Below are positions 9,302 through 17,036 of a stretch of DNA of 64,000 bases, one piece after another. The notes under the pieces were generated by a model. That model was not told where the DNA came from. It saw only the letters and a list, made by a program, of their open reading frames with translations, and ran no database searches. The position numbers and the translations under genes were made by a program. Position 1 is the first letter of the stretch. Each line of letters begins with the position of its first letter. The DNA lies in the NCBI GenBank assembly GCA_047601145.1, contig JASGJW010000001.1, positions 1,798,001-1,862,000 on the forward strand. Direction: 5' to 3'. This DNA comes from UBA7672 sp047601145. GTDB taxonomy: Bacteria > Pseudomonadota > Alphaproteobacteria > Caulobacterales > Hyphomonadaceae.

Positions 9302-9615
9302 TGGCTCATCGCGCGTTGTTGCAAGCAGGGGACAGTCGCTTCGCCCCTCTGCGCTGACTGGAACCTGTCCCATGACATCCGTGTTGTGTGAAAGATTGGT
9401 CAGGCGTTTCGCGTGCGATGCGTCGCCAGAGTAACGAAACGCCTGAGAACTCAGGCCGAACCTTCACGCCCCAGAAAATGGCGTAGGGGTCATGACTCAT
9501 TTGTCAGCGTGGAACCTGAAACCAACGCGTTGAAGCGCCGTTTGGTGCGCAAGGGGGCGAAAGCGGCCATAGCGCCGATGACATCGCCAGAACAGAAAAG
9601 TAGAGGAACCCACCA
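9302..9615. other. 314-base intergenic region with a long perfect inverted repeat
   Basis: No convincing gene is present; the short open frames lack ribosome sites and family resemblance. It holds a 12-bp perfect inverted repeat (9400-9411 with 9435-9446) and a looser GGACAG/CTGTCC pair near 9328-9370. The promoter of the downstream EF-hand gene should lie between about 9480 and 9600. Confidence 0.5.
9400..9446. repeat. Perfect 12-bp inverted repeat with 23-base spacer
   Basis: TCAGGCGTTTCG at 9400-9411 is exactly complementary to CGAAACGCCTGA at 9435-9446. There is no T-tract on either side, so it is a poor intrinsic terminator. It could be an RNA hairpin, a regulator site, or a remnant of a small mobile element. 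Confidence 0.6.
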
Positions 9616-9906
9616 ATGATGAAGACGCTTCTCGTCACCGCAACGCTCGCCGTTCTTGCAGCGCCCGCTCTCGCGCAACCGCCCGCCACGACGCAACCCG
9701 CCGCCAAGGACGATCATTTCGCGATGACTGATGCGAACAAGGACGGCGCACTGTCGCTGGCCGAAGTTCAGAAAGTCGAACCGAAAGTGACCCAGGCCGA
9801 CTTCGACAAGTACGACGGCGACAAGAGCAAGTCGCTCTCGAAGGCAGAATTCCAGAAGTGGGCTGAAGCGAAAACAACCCCGCCGGCTTCGGCCCCGGGT
9901 CAATAA
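9616..9906 (+). CDS. Secreted EF-hand calcium-binding protein
   Basis: 96 residues. The signal peptide (about 1-21, MMKTLLVTATLAVLAAPALA) is followed by two EF-hand loops: D39-x-N41-x-D43-x-A45-x-S47-x2-E50 and D67-x-D69-x-S71-x-S73-x-S75-x2-E78. Both keep the calcium-ligand spacing. The C-terminus is a short Pro/Ala tail. Small periplasmic EF-hand proteins of this kind are common in alphaproteobacteria but their partners are unknown. AGGAACC precedes the ATG; a second ATG directly follows and would remove one residue. A strong hairpin terminator lies 46 bases after the stop. Confidence 0.85.
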   Translation: MMKTLLVTATLAVLAAPALAQPPATTQPAAKDDHFAMTDANKDGALSLAEVQKVEPKVTQADFDKYDGDKSKSLSKAEFQKWAEAKTTPPASAPGQ

Positions 9907-9951
9907 CACACCAGGGTTTGGGCTGGACGCGCGCGTCGCGTGCGAGGCTGA

Positions 9952-9983
9952 GGGCGCGGGTATCCCCCGCGCCCTTTCCCTTT
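9952..9983. terminator. Intrinsic terminator after the EF-hand gene
   Basis: Perfect 9-bp stem GGGCGCGGG (9952-9960) / CCCGCGCCC (9966-9974) with a 5-base loop, followed by TTTCCCTTT. It lies between the EF-hand gene and a convergent lipoprotein gene. Confidence 0.8.
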
Positions 9984-10440
9984 AGTGGACCATGAAGTTG
10001 ATGTTCCGCGTCTCGACGACCGGCGTGGCTGCATCGCCCTGGTGCTTCTCGAACTTCACCACGGCGTTGCCGGAAGCCTTCGGCGTTACCTTCACTACGT
10101 GATGCATCGCACCATCGGGCATCGTCTCGTCCTTCGCTTCGCCGACTTCGACCAGTGTCGCGTCAGCCGTCGTGGCGACCCAGGTCACGCCCGCAGCGGT
10201 CGGCAGGTGAACACTTTCAACCTTGCCGGGGATGGTGTGGAAGGTGAAGTCGTTCGGCGTTTCGGCGGTGTTGGCATCATCCCCCGCATCGGCCGACTTC
10301 ATCGTGTCGGTCATCGCCGCCATGTCGTGGCCAGCGGCCGGGGTTTCCGCAGTGGGCGCTGCAGCCGCCGGCTCGGCCGGTTTCGATTCGCTGCAAGCAG
10401 CGAAGGCAAGGGCGGAAGCCGCAAGCAGGATCAAGCGCAT
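9982..10440 (-). CDS. Small lipoprotein of unknown function
   Basis: 152 residues. The N-terminus MRLILLAASALAFAAC has a lipobox-like FAAC, predicting lipidation at Cys16 and export. Residues 17-70 are Ala/Glu/Pro-rich and probably a flexible linker with several Met and His residues (GHDMAAMTDTM). The C-terminal half (about 72-152) is predicted beta-rich, with HHVVKVTPKASGNAVVKFEK, and could form an Ig-like or cupredoxin-like sandwich; that is inference. No known family was recognised. RBS GGAGACG precedes the ATG. Confidence 0.6.
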   Translation of the reverse strand: MRLILLAASALAFAACSESKPAEPAAAAPTAETPAAGHDMAAMTDTMKSADAGDDANTAETPNDFTFHTIPGKVESVHLPTAAGVTWVATTADATLVEVGEAKDETMPDGAMHHVVKVTPKASGNAVVKFEKHQGDAATPVVETRNINFMVH

Positions 10441-10487
10441 AGGATCGTCTCCTCGGGTGTCTGTTTGCGGCTTGTCATATAGCCTCC

Positions 10488-10943
10488 TCAGGCCGGGCGG
10501 TAGTGGTGCTCGGTAAAGCGGTTCCAGCCCTTCTTGTTGCGGGATTCAACCGCCCAGCGCATTCCGGCCTTGTCATCCGGCCAGAACACCTGCCGGGCCA
10601 GTCCTGCATCCATCTGCGCCTCGAAGCAGACCGCCTCTGGATGAACATCGTTCGCGTCGGAAAGCTTGCCTGAGCTCTTCTTGCCGTCGGTGGTATAGGA
10701 CCAGTATGTCAGCACGCCGTCCTTGTCGGGCCCGAACAGGGCGATCTCGCGATAGCTCCTCGCCGCGCCTTTGGCCTTGAAAATCCACTCCGCCTCCAGC
10801 CGCACATAGCCATCGCCGAACTTCTGGTAATCGCGGATGCAGGCCACCGGCCCCATCGGCGTGTCGGTCTCCGCCTTCCAGCGGCCGAGCAGGGGCGCGA
10901 TTGGCCCCATCTTCCCACGTCCCTTCTTCCAGGCCTGCACCAT
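10488..10943 (-). CDS. Conserved protein of unknown function, DUF1579/lipocalin-like
   Basis: 151 residues from the ATG at 10943, chosen because a strong ribosome site (GGGAGGGAG) lies just upstream; an open frame continues to 11003 but has no ribosome site. The sequence starts with PLLGRWKAETDTPMGP and runs through alternating short strands (YVRLEAEWIF, GVLTYWSYTTDGK, CFEAQMD, FTEHHYRP), typical of the small lipocalin-like DUF1579 group, which are stand-alone barrels of unknown ligand. There is no signal peptide. A 20-bp palindrome 55 bases upstream of the start may be its operator. Confidence 0.55.
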   Translation of the reverse strand: MVQAWKKGRGKMGPIAPLLGRWKAETDTPMGPVACIRDYQKFGDGYVRLEAEWIFKAKGAARSYREIALFGPDKDGVLTYWSYTTDGKKSSGKLSDANDVHPEAVCFEAQMDAGLARQVFWPDDKAGMRWAVESRNKKGWNRFTEHHYRPA

Positions 10944-10997
10944 GGCTCCCTCCCGTAACTGTTCGCACAGAGAGAAAACCTGTGCCTCATGGCATGC

Positions 10998-11017
10998 AAT
11001 CACCCGAACGGGTGATT
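10998..11017. promoter_or_regulatory. Palindromic candidate operator upstream of the DUF1579-like gene
   Basis: AATCACCC-GAAC-GGGTGATT is a perfect 8-bp inverted repeat with a 4-base centre; flanking TGC/TGCA extends the symmetry with a one-base bulge. It sits 55 bases upstream of the minus-strand start at 10943 and 122 bases before the plus-strand gene at 11139. The regulator is unknown. Confidence 0.5.
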
Positions 11018-11138
11018 TGCACGAAATCGCAGTGGCCTCGGACGTTACGCGGTCGTTACAACCGCTCGTACGCCGATCCCTCTGGAGCCAAACGCCAGAT
11101 CAGGGCAGGCTCAGTGGATTGCCGGGGAGGGCACGGGC

Positions 11139-11615
11139 ATGACGGACGGGCATCATCCGAAGTTCAAGAAGCTGGTCGATTTCCTCGCGCGCATTCCCGC
11201 GATCGAGAGCAATGACACGCCTTCGCGCGGCATCGGCTCTGGCCAGCAGGACGGCGACTGGTGGATCAAGTTCGGTATCGACATCGACCACGACCTCGCC
11301 TGGCACACAGTTCAGGAGCTCGGCGCCGTGCTGAACTTCCTCTCGCTCGAAGAACGGCTCGCCAGCGTGTTCAAGCCCGTCTCTCCGCCGCCCTATCTCA
11401 ATGGCGGACCGGAGGAATTCCTCTCCTGGGTCATCGAAGCACCGGACGGTCTCAACCCCGGCGCCCTCGCCGACGTTCTGGAAGATCGCCTGCCCAAGCC
11501 GATCGAAGACGAAGCCGCGTGGCTCGGTGAAGCCGACGACGATGACGACGGCGACGATGAGGAAGATGGTCCCACCGGCTGGCTCGAAGACGAGGATGAG
11601 GACGACGAGGATTAG
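11139..11615 (+). CDS. Conserved hypothetical protein with very acidic C-terminus
   Basis: 158 residues, no signal peptide or membrane helix, so probably cytoplasmic. Residues 1-125 look folded, with DWWIKFGIDIDHDLAWHTVQ and EEFLSWVIEA; the last 30 residues are almost entirely Asp/Glu with a GPTGWLEDE island. Acidic tails of this kind often mediate protein contacts or mimic nucleic acid, but no function is implied here. Not a family I recognise. It is convergent with the hydrolase gene ending at 11619. Confidence 0.6.
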   Translation: MTDGHHPKFKKLVDFLARIPAIESNDTPSRGIGSGQQDGDWWIKFGIDIDHDLAWHTVQELGAVLNFLSLEERLASVFKPVSPPPYLNGGPEEFLSWVIEAPDGLNPGALADVLEDRLPKPIEDEAAWLGEADDDDDGDDEEDGPTGWLEDEDEDDED

Positions 11616-11618
11616 CCC

Positions 11619-12998
11619 TCAGGGCAGTTTCGTCGCCCGGTGATCCATGCCTGCCTGATGCAGCGTCAGAAAGGCTGGTTTTCCGTCGGCTGCGGGTGAG
11701 AAGGTGAGCTGCGCATCCACCACCTTGTGGAAGAACTTCGTCGGGCTTTCGGGAAAGGCTTCGATCTTTCCTTGTCCCGTCGGCTCAACAATCATCACGC
11801 CGTTCTCGACCGTGATGGTCAGCTTGAATGTCGGCGTCTCGTCGAGCGCATAGACGCCGGTGTATTTCAGCATCGTCTCAACCGGCAGCTTGATCTCGGT
11901 GTGCTGAACCGGCGGCGGCGCCTTCGGAACCAGCGGCATGGCCGGGTCCAGCAGGTGGATCGCGATGTCCTCGGGCGCGCCGGAGGTGTTGGCAAGCAGC
12001 ACCACACCAACGCCGCGTTTCTGATCGAAACCGATATACGAGCCGTAACCGCCCGTGCCGCCATTGTGCCAGATGATCTCGTGGCCGCCCTTGGTCGTCT
12101 GTGTGATCCAGTTGAGGCCGATCTTCGGCCCCGCCGCTTTCGAACTGGGTTCCTGCGCAAGACGCATCGCACGCTCGAGATCGTTCTTCGGCGGGCCGAC
12201 ATTCGCATCCAGATATTTCAGCATGTCGATCATGCTCGACCGCAGCGCGCCAGCTCCGGCCAATGCATCGAGATCCCAGTTTGCGGCGAGCGCGCCCGTT
12301 GGATTGTGCCCCTTCGCCAGCGCCGCCTGCATCGCTGGCGTCAGCGTCACGCCCGTCATCGTCATGTCGAGCGGCTTGAGGATGCGCTGCGTGACGAGCT
12401 GCTCATAGCTCACGCCCGCCCTGTTCGAGAGCACATGGCCGAGCAGACCCAAGCCGAGATTGGAATACTCGAACGTCTCGCCCGGATCGCGCGTCAGGGA
12501 ATAGTGCGAAACGAAGTCGTGCAGCCGCGTGGCGTCGTAGTCGGCATACGGGTTGGCCGGATTGGCCGGCGCGAAATTCCCCGGCATGCGTGGCAGCCCC
12601 GAATTCTGCTCGGCGAGATTGCGCAGCGTGATCTGCTTCCCGTTGCGCGTGGGCATTAGAAGTCCGGCAGGCGCATAGGTCTGCACGGGCTCGTCCAGCT
12701 TCACCTCGCCCTTCTGCGTCATGTCGGCGAGAATGGTCGAGGTGAATGTCTTGGTGATCGATCCGATCTCGAACACGGTGTTGGCGGAAAGCGGCTGTGC
12801 GTCGGGCCCCGGATCACCATAGGCGACGATGCGCGTCGTGCCGTCCGCATCCATCACGCCCAGAACGATCCCCGCCGCGCGGCCGTCATCCACGCGCGCC
12901 TTGATCATGGCGAGCATTTCCGCGTCGGACGGGAAGGCCGACTGCGCGAAAGCGGGCGCCGTCAGCAGGCAGACAGCAGAGATCAGCAGGGCGCGCAT
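11619..12998 (-). CDS. Serine hydrolase, class C beta-lactamase/penicillin-binding family
   Basis: 459 residues. A signal peptide (1-19, cleavage after AFA) gives a periplasmic or secreted product. The three catalytic motifs of the family are visible: S80-I-T-K83, Y178-S-N180, and H-N-G-G (WHNGGTGGYGS) near residue 318. The last ~90 residues form a separate C-terminal beta domain (DUF3471-like). Members hydrolyse beta-lactams, peptides or esters; the substrate here is unknown. Its ATG overlaps the stop of the upstream membrane-protein gene (TGATG), so it is the last gene of a three-gene operon headed by an ECF sigma factor. Confidence 0.87.
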   Translation of the reverse strand: MRALLISAVCLLTAPAFAQSAFPSDAEMLAMIKARVDDGRAAGIVLGVMDADGTTRIVAYGDPGPDAQPLSANTVFEIGSITKTFTSTILADMTQKGEVKLDEPVQTYAPAGLLMPTRNGKQITLRNLAEQNSGLPRMPGNFAPANPANPYADYDATRLHDFVSHYSLTRDPGETFEYSNLGLGLLGHVLSNRAGVSYEQLVTQRILKPLDMTMTGVTLTPAMQAALAKGHNPTGALAANWDLDALAGAGALRSSMIDMLKYLDANVGPPKNDLERAMRLAQEPSSKAAGPKIGLNWITQTTKGGHEIIWHNGGTGGYGSYIGFDQKRGVGVVLLANTSGAPEDIAIHLLDPAMPLVPKAPPPVQHTEIKLPVETMLKYTGVYALDETPTFKLTITVENGVMIVEPTGQGKIEAFPESPTKFFHKVVDAQLTFSPAADGKPAFLTLHQAGMDHRATKLP

Positions 12999-13603
12999 CA
13001 GGGTTTCTCCTTGTGGCGGTCCAAATCTTCAATCATGCGCTGCAGGCGCGCAGCGCCAAGCAGGTTGAGAAGGATAATGATCACGAACACGAGCACGACG
13101 GCAATCGACGTCCCCGAAAGCGCCATCACCGCGCGCTCGGGATGCCTCGCCGTCATGTCGATCCCGATCGCGATAAACCACAGGATGATCCCCGGCACGA
13201 CGGGAAGTATGTACCACAGCCATACCGTCCGCAGCGCATCGCGCTGACGCGTCAGCTCGGCCCGTTGGAAATCGATCAGGCTCTGCGCCGAGGCTTCGAC
13301 GGGAGGGATCGCTGCCCGTGCCCGCAAGTGCAGGTTCAGCGCGACAATCAGCATCCCTACGATGATGAGGCTGTTGGAGACCGGCCACAGGAGCCCCGCG
13401 CGCGACGGCCATGTGGCGTACCAGATGAGCACAGTCACGACAAAAACGGTCGCCGCATATTCGATGAAGTTGCGCCGGCGAATGCGCTTCTGGAACGCCT
13501 CGGCCTTGGCGCGCATCTCTTCCATCGAGACCGTCACGGTCTCGACCGGCATGGTCTGCCAGAGCGAACGAAGATCGCCGGGGGAAACGGACTTGTTGCT
13601 CAT
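12998..13603 (-). CDS. Four-helix membrane protein coupled to an ECF sigma factor (putative anti-sigma)
   Basis: 201 residues. The first ~45 are cytoplasmic, with the pattern DLRSLWQTMPVETVTVSMEE and then a basic amphipathic stretch (AFQKRIRRRNFIEY). Four hydrophobic helices follow (about 48-66, 73-91, 128-150, 160-188). Membrane proteins with this LWQ...P...S.EE...KA..F...IR.RN start are often encoded directly after ECF sigma factors, and anti-sigma activity is a reasonable inference, but no zinc-binding or other recognised anti-sigma motif is present. Start and stop overlap both neighbours by 1-4 bases. Confidence 0.65.
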   Translation of the reverse strand: MSNKSVSPGDLRSLWQTMPVETVTVSMEEMRAKAEAFQKRIRRRNFIEYAATVFVVTVLIWYATWPSRAGLLWPVSNSLIIVGMLIVALNLHLRARAAIPPVEASAQSLIDFQRAELTRQRDALRTVWLWYILPVVPGIILWFIAIGIDMTARHPERAVMALSGTSIAVVLVFVIIILLNLLGAARLQRMIEDLDRHKEKP

Positions 13604-14133
13604 GTGGGTTCGCCCACGTTGAAGCGCCTGGCCAGCACGGCCTTGGCGCGGTGAATGCGGGTGGCGACGGCGCCGGCGGACAATCCTGTGATCTCGCCGA
13701 TCTCCTTCGCATCGAGATCGTCGAGATAGAGCAGCATCACCTGCCTGTCGGGCGGCTTGAGCGTTTGGATGAACGCCATCAGCCGAGTGAGAAGATCCGT
13801 CTCGGCATGCGTATCGGCGCTGGCGGCCGCGGGATCGGGCGCCTCGACGGCGTGCTCGAGATCGACCCAGTGCGACACCCGCGCGCGCTTGTCTTTCTGG
13901 ACATGGCTAGCCGCCGTGTTGTGCGCGACGCGATAGACCCACGTCCGCAGTGAGGCGAGCCCCTGATAGGTCTCAAAACTCCGCCACAACGCGAAGTGGA
14001 TGTCCTGCAGCAGGTCCCGCTGCCGGTCCGGATCGCGCTCATAGGCGCGCGCAAGGCGCCCCAGCGCCGGGCCGAACTCGGCGGCCGCGCGGGCGTAATA
14101 GTCGTCCTGGCTGAGCCGGCGCGCGTCCATCAT
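13600..14133 (-). CDS. ECF-family RNA polymerase sigma factor
   Basis: 177 residues. Region 2 (about 20-90) contains DRQRDLLQDIHFALWRSF and SLRTWVYRVAHNTAASH; region 4 (about 115-170) contains LKPPDRQVMLLYLDDLDAKE and a helix-turn-helix with GLSAGAVATRIHRAKAVL. Only sigma regions 2 and 4 are present, as in all ECF sigma factors. The next codon is also ATG. It is the first gene of an operon with a membrane protein and a beta-lactamase-like hydrolase, each overlapping the next, so it probably activates its own operon from the element at 14163-14192. Confidence 0.9.
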   Translation of the reverse strand: MMDARRLSQDDYYARAAAEFGPALGRLARAYERDPDRQRDLLQDIHFALWRSFETYQGLASLRTWVYRVAHNTAASHVQKDKRARVSHWVDLEHAVEAPDPAAASADTHAETDLLTRLMAFIQTLKPPDRQVMLLYLDDLDAKEIGEITGLSAGAVATRIHRAKAVLARRFNVGEPT

Positions 14134-14162
14134 CGTCCCGGGCCCACGATGGGCTACGGTCA

Positions 14163-14192
14163 GATAGTCACCCGGCCGTCGGAAATCTTACA
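14163..14192 (-). promoter_or_regulatory. Candidate ECF-type promoter of the sigma factor operon
   Basis: On the minus strand TGTAAGA (14192-14186) is followed after 17 bases by ACTATC (14168-14163), about 30 bases upstream of the sigma factor start. Spacing and position fit an ECF -35/-10 pair and autoregulation. The assignment is by pattern only. Confidence 0.4.
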
Positions 14193-14198
14193 GTCGCA

Positions 14199-14825
14199 TC
14201 AGGCCGACGCCAATTTCAGCGTCGCATAGAGCTTGTCGGCCTCCTGCTGCGCCTCGGAAAGGGCAGTCCCGGAAAGACCGAGCCGCGAGGCGAGCTGGGC
14301 CAGGCGCGCCTGTTCCACAGGACTGGGCTCGCCGTCAGCGCGGGCGACCAGCGTCGCGGCCTTGAAGGCCCAGCTGCGGGCTTCTGACGTCGCGATCGCT
14401 TCGGCGCCGCCGAAACCGAAATTGGCGAAGGGGCGGCTCATGCTGCGCGTATGATCACTTAGGATTTCTTCGCCGCTCATGGTGCGCTGGAAGAATTGCT
14501 GGCAGCAACGCTGGATCATCTGCAGTTCTTCGATGTTCAAAGTCTTATCGTCGGTATCGGCGCCGGCCAGCGACAGCATGGCTCCATAGATCAGCGCTGC
14601 ATTGGCGCGAGCGACCTGCGTCGCCTTCGGCGGCGGTCCGAACTTTTGCCGGACACCCAGCGCGGCCAGCGCGAGGCCTGCTAGGCCGACGATGCCGAGG
14701 ATGATACGGAAATCGACGAACGCCCAGGTAAAGGTCCCGGGCAGCTCGCTCATGATTGTGACAAGCGACGCGGCGACGGCGGCCAGGATCAGGCCCGCGG
14801 TGATTTTGGCGTAGCCGCTATGCAT
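14199..14825 (-). CDS. Membrane protein with C-terminal TerB-like domain
   Basis: 208 residues. Two N-terminal membrane helices (about 7-25 and 38-60) are followed by a cytoplasmic helical region. The C-terminal part, with FKAATLVARADGEPSPVEQA and LAQLASRLGLS, resembles TerB-type helical domains, whose AxxxAxADGxxxxxE pattern can bind metal. TerB-like domains occur in envelope-stress and tellurite-resistance contexts, but no ter genes are nearby. It lies upstream of the ECF sigma operon on the same strand but is separated by the candidate promoter. Function unknown. Confidence 0.6.
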   Translation of the reverse strand: MHSGYAKITAGLILAAVAASLVTIMSELPGTFTWAFVDFRIILGIVGLAGLALAALGVRQKFGPPPKATQVARANAALIYGAMLSLAGADTDDKTLNIEELQMIQRCCQQFFQRTMSGEEILSDHTRSMSRPFANFGFGGAEAIATSEARSWAFKAATLVARADGEPSPVEQARLAQLASRLGLSGTALSEAQQEADKLYATLKLASA

Positions 14826-14882
14826 GCCGGTCCCCTGCTGAGGCCGGACCTCTAGCAGACAGGAGGGGACGGAGTCAGGCCC

Positions 14883-16316
14883 TCACGACAACGGAATGAA
14901 GTTGCCGTGGAATCCCGGCGGGATCTGCACGGGGATCGTGACCGTGGCTTGCGGGGCGCCTGCGAAGTTGCGCGCATTGAGAATGACGAGGTCGGTGGAC
15001 TTTGCAACCGTGTCGACCACAAAACCGATCAGCCAACCCTCGTCTTCCGCGCTGGTCGCGCTCGCCGGGACGAAGACGAACTCGCCGGGCATCTTGCCTG
15101 TGCCGAAGTCGTGGACTTGGCGTTTGCCGGTTTCGAGATCGTGCTTGAAGAGCCGCGAGTCGCCCATGAAGGCGGGATCGCCGTCTTCCGGCAGGGCCAT
15201 GGTGTAGGCGTAGCGATAGGGCTTGCCCATGCGGCGCTCGTCCGGACGCGGGAATTCCTGCGGGCTGGCGTCGATGACCTTGCGGGCGACCTTTTTCGCA
15301 ACCGGATCGATCGTGAGCCGCTCGAACGGCGTCTTCTTCGAGTCCGGGCCCTGCGTGCTTTCCGAGAACATGTTCACGTGCACCGCCGCGTCCATGATGA
15401 CCTTGCCGTCCGGCGTCTCGTAGGCGTTGGCGGGATGGAAGATGTAGCAGGGCTCGATATCGCACCAGATGATGTCTGCGGCCTTGCCTTCGCGCGGCAG
15501 CAGGCCAATGCGCGCGGCGTGTTTAGGGTTCCAGCGATAGGGGAAGCTGTCGCCGCCCATGAGCGCGTTCATCGAGAATGTGACCGGCAGGTCCATGATG
15601 ATGACATAGGATTTCGTGATCATGCAGTCGTGGATCGACGGCCCGTCCTGCACCGGGATCGGTTCATTGCGGCGGATCTTGCCATCGACGCCGACAACCG
15701 TGTGCCAGATCGTGGTGGGCTCCTGGCCGGCATAGCAGATGGCGTGCATCTCGCCAGTGTCGGGATCGAGGTGCGGGTGGGCGGAGAAGGCCTTGCCGAA
15801 CGTGCCTTCAAAGTCTGAGAATCTGTTGGTCTCGAGCGTCTCGCTCATCTCGGCAGGGAAGCCGCCAGCTTCGACGATGGCCAGGATTTTCCCGGCGTGG
15901 CCGACGACGTTGGTGTTGGGTGTGCCGCGGCCCTGCGGGCCAGGGGCAGCCTTCTCGTTCAGCGCTTCGGCGACTTCGTTCCCGCGGATCCAGCGGTTGC
16001 GGTACCAGAGCGCCTTGCCGTCCTTGAGGCGGAGGCCGTGCAACATGGCGTCGACGACGAACCAGTGGTGCGTCGCCGGGTTCGGCGCCTTCAGGGGGTT
16101 GGGACCGTTGCGGAGATAAAGACCGTCAAGAGCAGTGGGGATTTCGCCGGTGACTTTGAGGTCGGTGAACGTGTTCTCGGTCTTGAGCGGGGTGTGGATG
16201 CCCGTCAGGTACGGGTTCGGCCCCTTGGAACGGCGCAGCGTGCGGTTGATGCTTGCGACGCCCATGATGCCGGTGGTGACGATGCCGCGGATCGCGGTTT
16301 CGACGGGGCTGGTCAT
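14883..16316 (-). CDS. Carotenoid oxygenase (carotenoid/stilbene cleavage, RPE65/NOV family)
   Basis: 477 residues, length typical of the family. A seven-bladed propeller is indicated by LDGLYLRNGPNPLKAPNP near the N-terminus. The four iron-ligating histidines can be placed: in FSAHPHLDPDTGE, in GPSIHDCMITK, in CYIFHPANAYE, and near the C-terminus in PPGFHGNFIPL. Such enzymes cleave carbon-carbon double bonds in carotenoids or lignostilbene-type compounds; the substrate cannot be decided here. It is divergent from a TetR regulator 117 bases away, which is a plausible controller. Confidence 0.88.
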   Translation of the reverse strand: MTSPVETAIRGIVTTGIMGVASINRTLRRSKGPNPYLTGIHTPLKTENTFTDLKVTGEIPTALDGLYLRNGPNPLKAPNPATHHWFVVDAMLHGLRLKDGKALWYRNRWIRGNEVAEALNEKAAPGPQGRGTPNTNVVGHAGKILAIVEAGGFPAEMSETLETNRFSDFEGTFGKAFSAHPHLDPDTGEMHAICYAGQEPTTIWHTVVGVDGKIRRNEPIPVQDGPSIHDCMITKSYVIIMDLPVTFSMNALMGGDSFPYRWNPKHAARIGLLPREGKAADIIWCDIEPCYIFHPANAYETPDGKVIMDAAVHVNMFSESTQGPDSKKTPFERLTIDPVAKKVARKVIDASPQEFPRPDERRMGKPYRYAYTMALPEDGDPAFMGDSRLFKHDLETGKRQVHDFGTGKMPGEFVFVPASATSAEDEGWLIGFVVDTVAKSTDLVILNARNFAGAPQATVTIPVQIPPGFHGNFIPLS

Positions 16317-16415
16317 GGCGTTTTCCCTCTTTGTTTTTTTGACTGCTGGCGGTCTGGCGTTCGGGAAGGCTCGTATCGGGCGCGGCGTTTGGGCGTGTTG
16401 TGCCCGCTGCCGACT

Positions 16416-16434
16416 ATGTTTACGCTGCTAACAT
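16416..16434. promoter_or_regulatory. Candidate TetR operator overlapping the regulator's start codon
   Basis: ATGTTTAC-GCT-GCTAACAT is an inverted repeat matching at 6 of 8 arm positions, in the divergent region between the carotenoid oxygenase and TetR genes. It covers the ATG at 16433. A site this close to the start suggests autorepression, but the evidence is symmetry and position only. Confidence 0.35.
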
Positions 16435-17026
16435 GGCGAAGAATGGTAACAGTGTCAACATTGAATCTTCAGGCGAGCGCTATCACCATGGCGACCTGCG
16501 CGCGGCCTTGATCGAAGAGGGGCTGAAACGCCTGAAAGACGGGCCTGCAGATGAACTCAGCCTGCGGGAGATCGCCCGCAATGTCGGCGTGTCGGCGACA
16601 GCGGTTTACCGGCATTTCCCGGACAAGGCGGCGCTGCTCAGTGCGCTGGCCGAGGCCGGCGGCGAGCGGATGGCAAGCGCGTTCAGCAAGGCGATGGCGG
16701 CGGAGAAGTCGGGCAAGGACGCATTCGACGCGATGGGGCGCGCCTATGTGAAGTTCGCGCTGGCGAACCCGTCGTTATTCCGGCTGATGACCGCATCAAA
16801 GGCCTGGCGTGAGAAAGGCGGCGGTGCAGACGGATCGCGTGGCATGGGCATGCTGGTCGATGCGCTGCAGGGCCTTTCGGGCGGATCGCTGTCGCGGCAG
16901 AAGGCAAACATCCAGCGCCTGCAGGCCTGGTCGATCGTGCATGGGCTTGCGATGCTGATGCTCGACGGGCAGGTGCCGCCCGATGACAAGATCATCGAGC
17001 AGGTGCTGGCCTCAAAGATCGTCTAG
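16433..17026 (+). CDS. TetR/AcrR family transcriptional regulator
   Basis: 197 residues from ATG 16433; a GTG at 16400 in the same frame would add 11. The N-terminal helix-turn-helix is clear: YHHGDLRAALIEEGLKRL, then LSLREIARNVGVSATAVYRH and FPDKAALLSALAE. The C-terminal ligand domain has helices around FDAMGRAYVKFALANPSLFR and resembles TetR proteins of the WHG/TetR_C_33 type. It is divergent from the carotenoid oxygenase and convergent with ccr. It may control the oxygenase in response to a hydrophobic ligand; this is inferred from position. Confidence 0.9.
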   Translation: MAKNGNSVNIESSGERYHHGDLRAALIEEGLKRLKDGPADELSLREIARNVGVSATAVYRHFPDKAALLSALAEAGGERMASAFSKAMAAEKSGKDAFDAMGRAYVKFALANPSLFRLMTASKAWREKGGGADGSRGMGMLVDALQGLSGGSLSRQKANIQRLQAWSIVHGLAMLMLDGQVPPDDKIIEQVLASKIV

Positions 17027-17036
17027 CAGATCAGGC

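Noticed and set aside
9359..9383. GGAAC near 9359 as an EcfG promoter for the EF-hand gene
   Set aside because: At the required spacing the -10 reads GTGT or TGTT rather than CGTT, and it lies about 235 bases from the gene.
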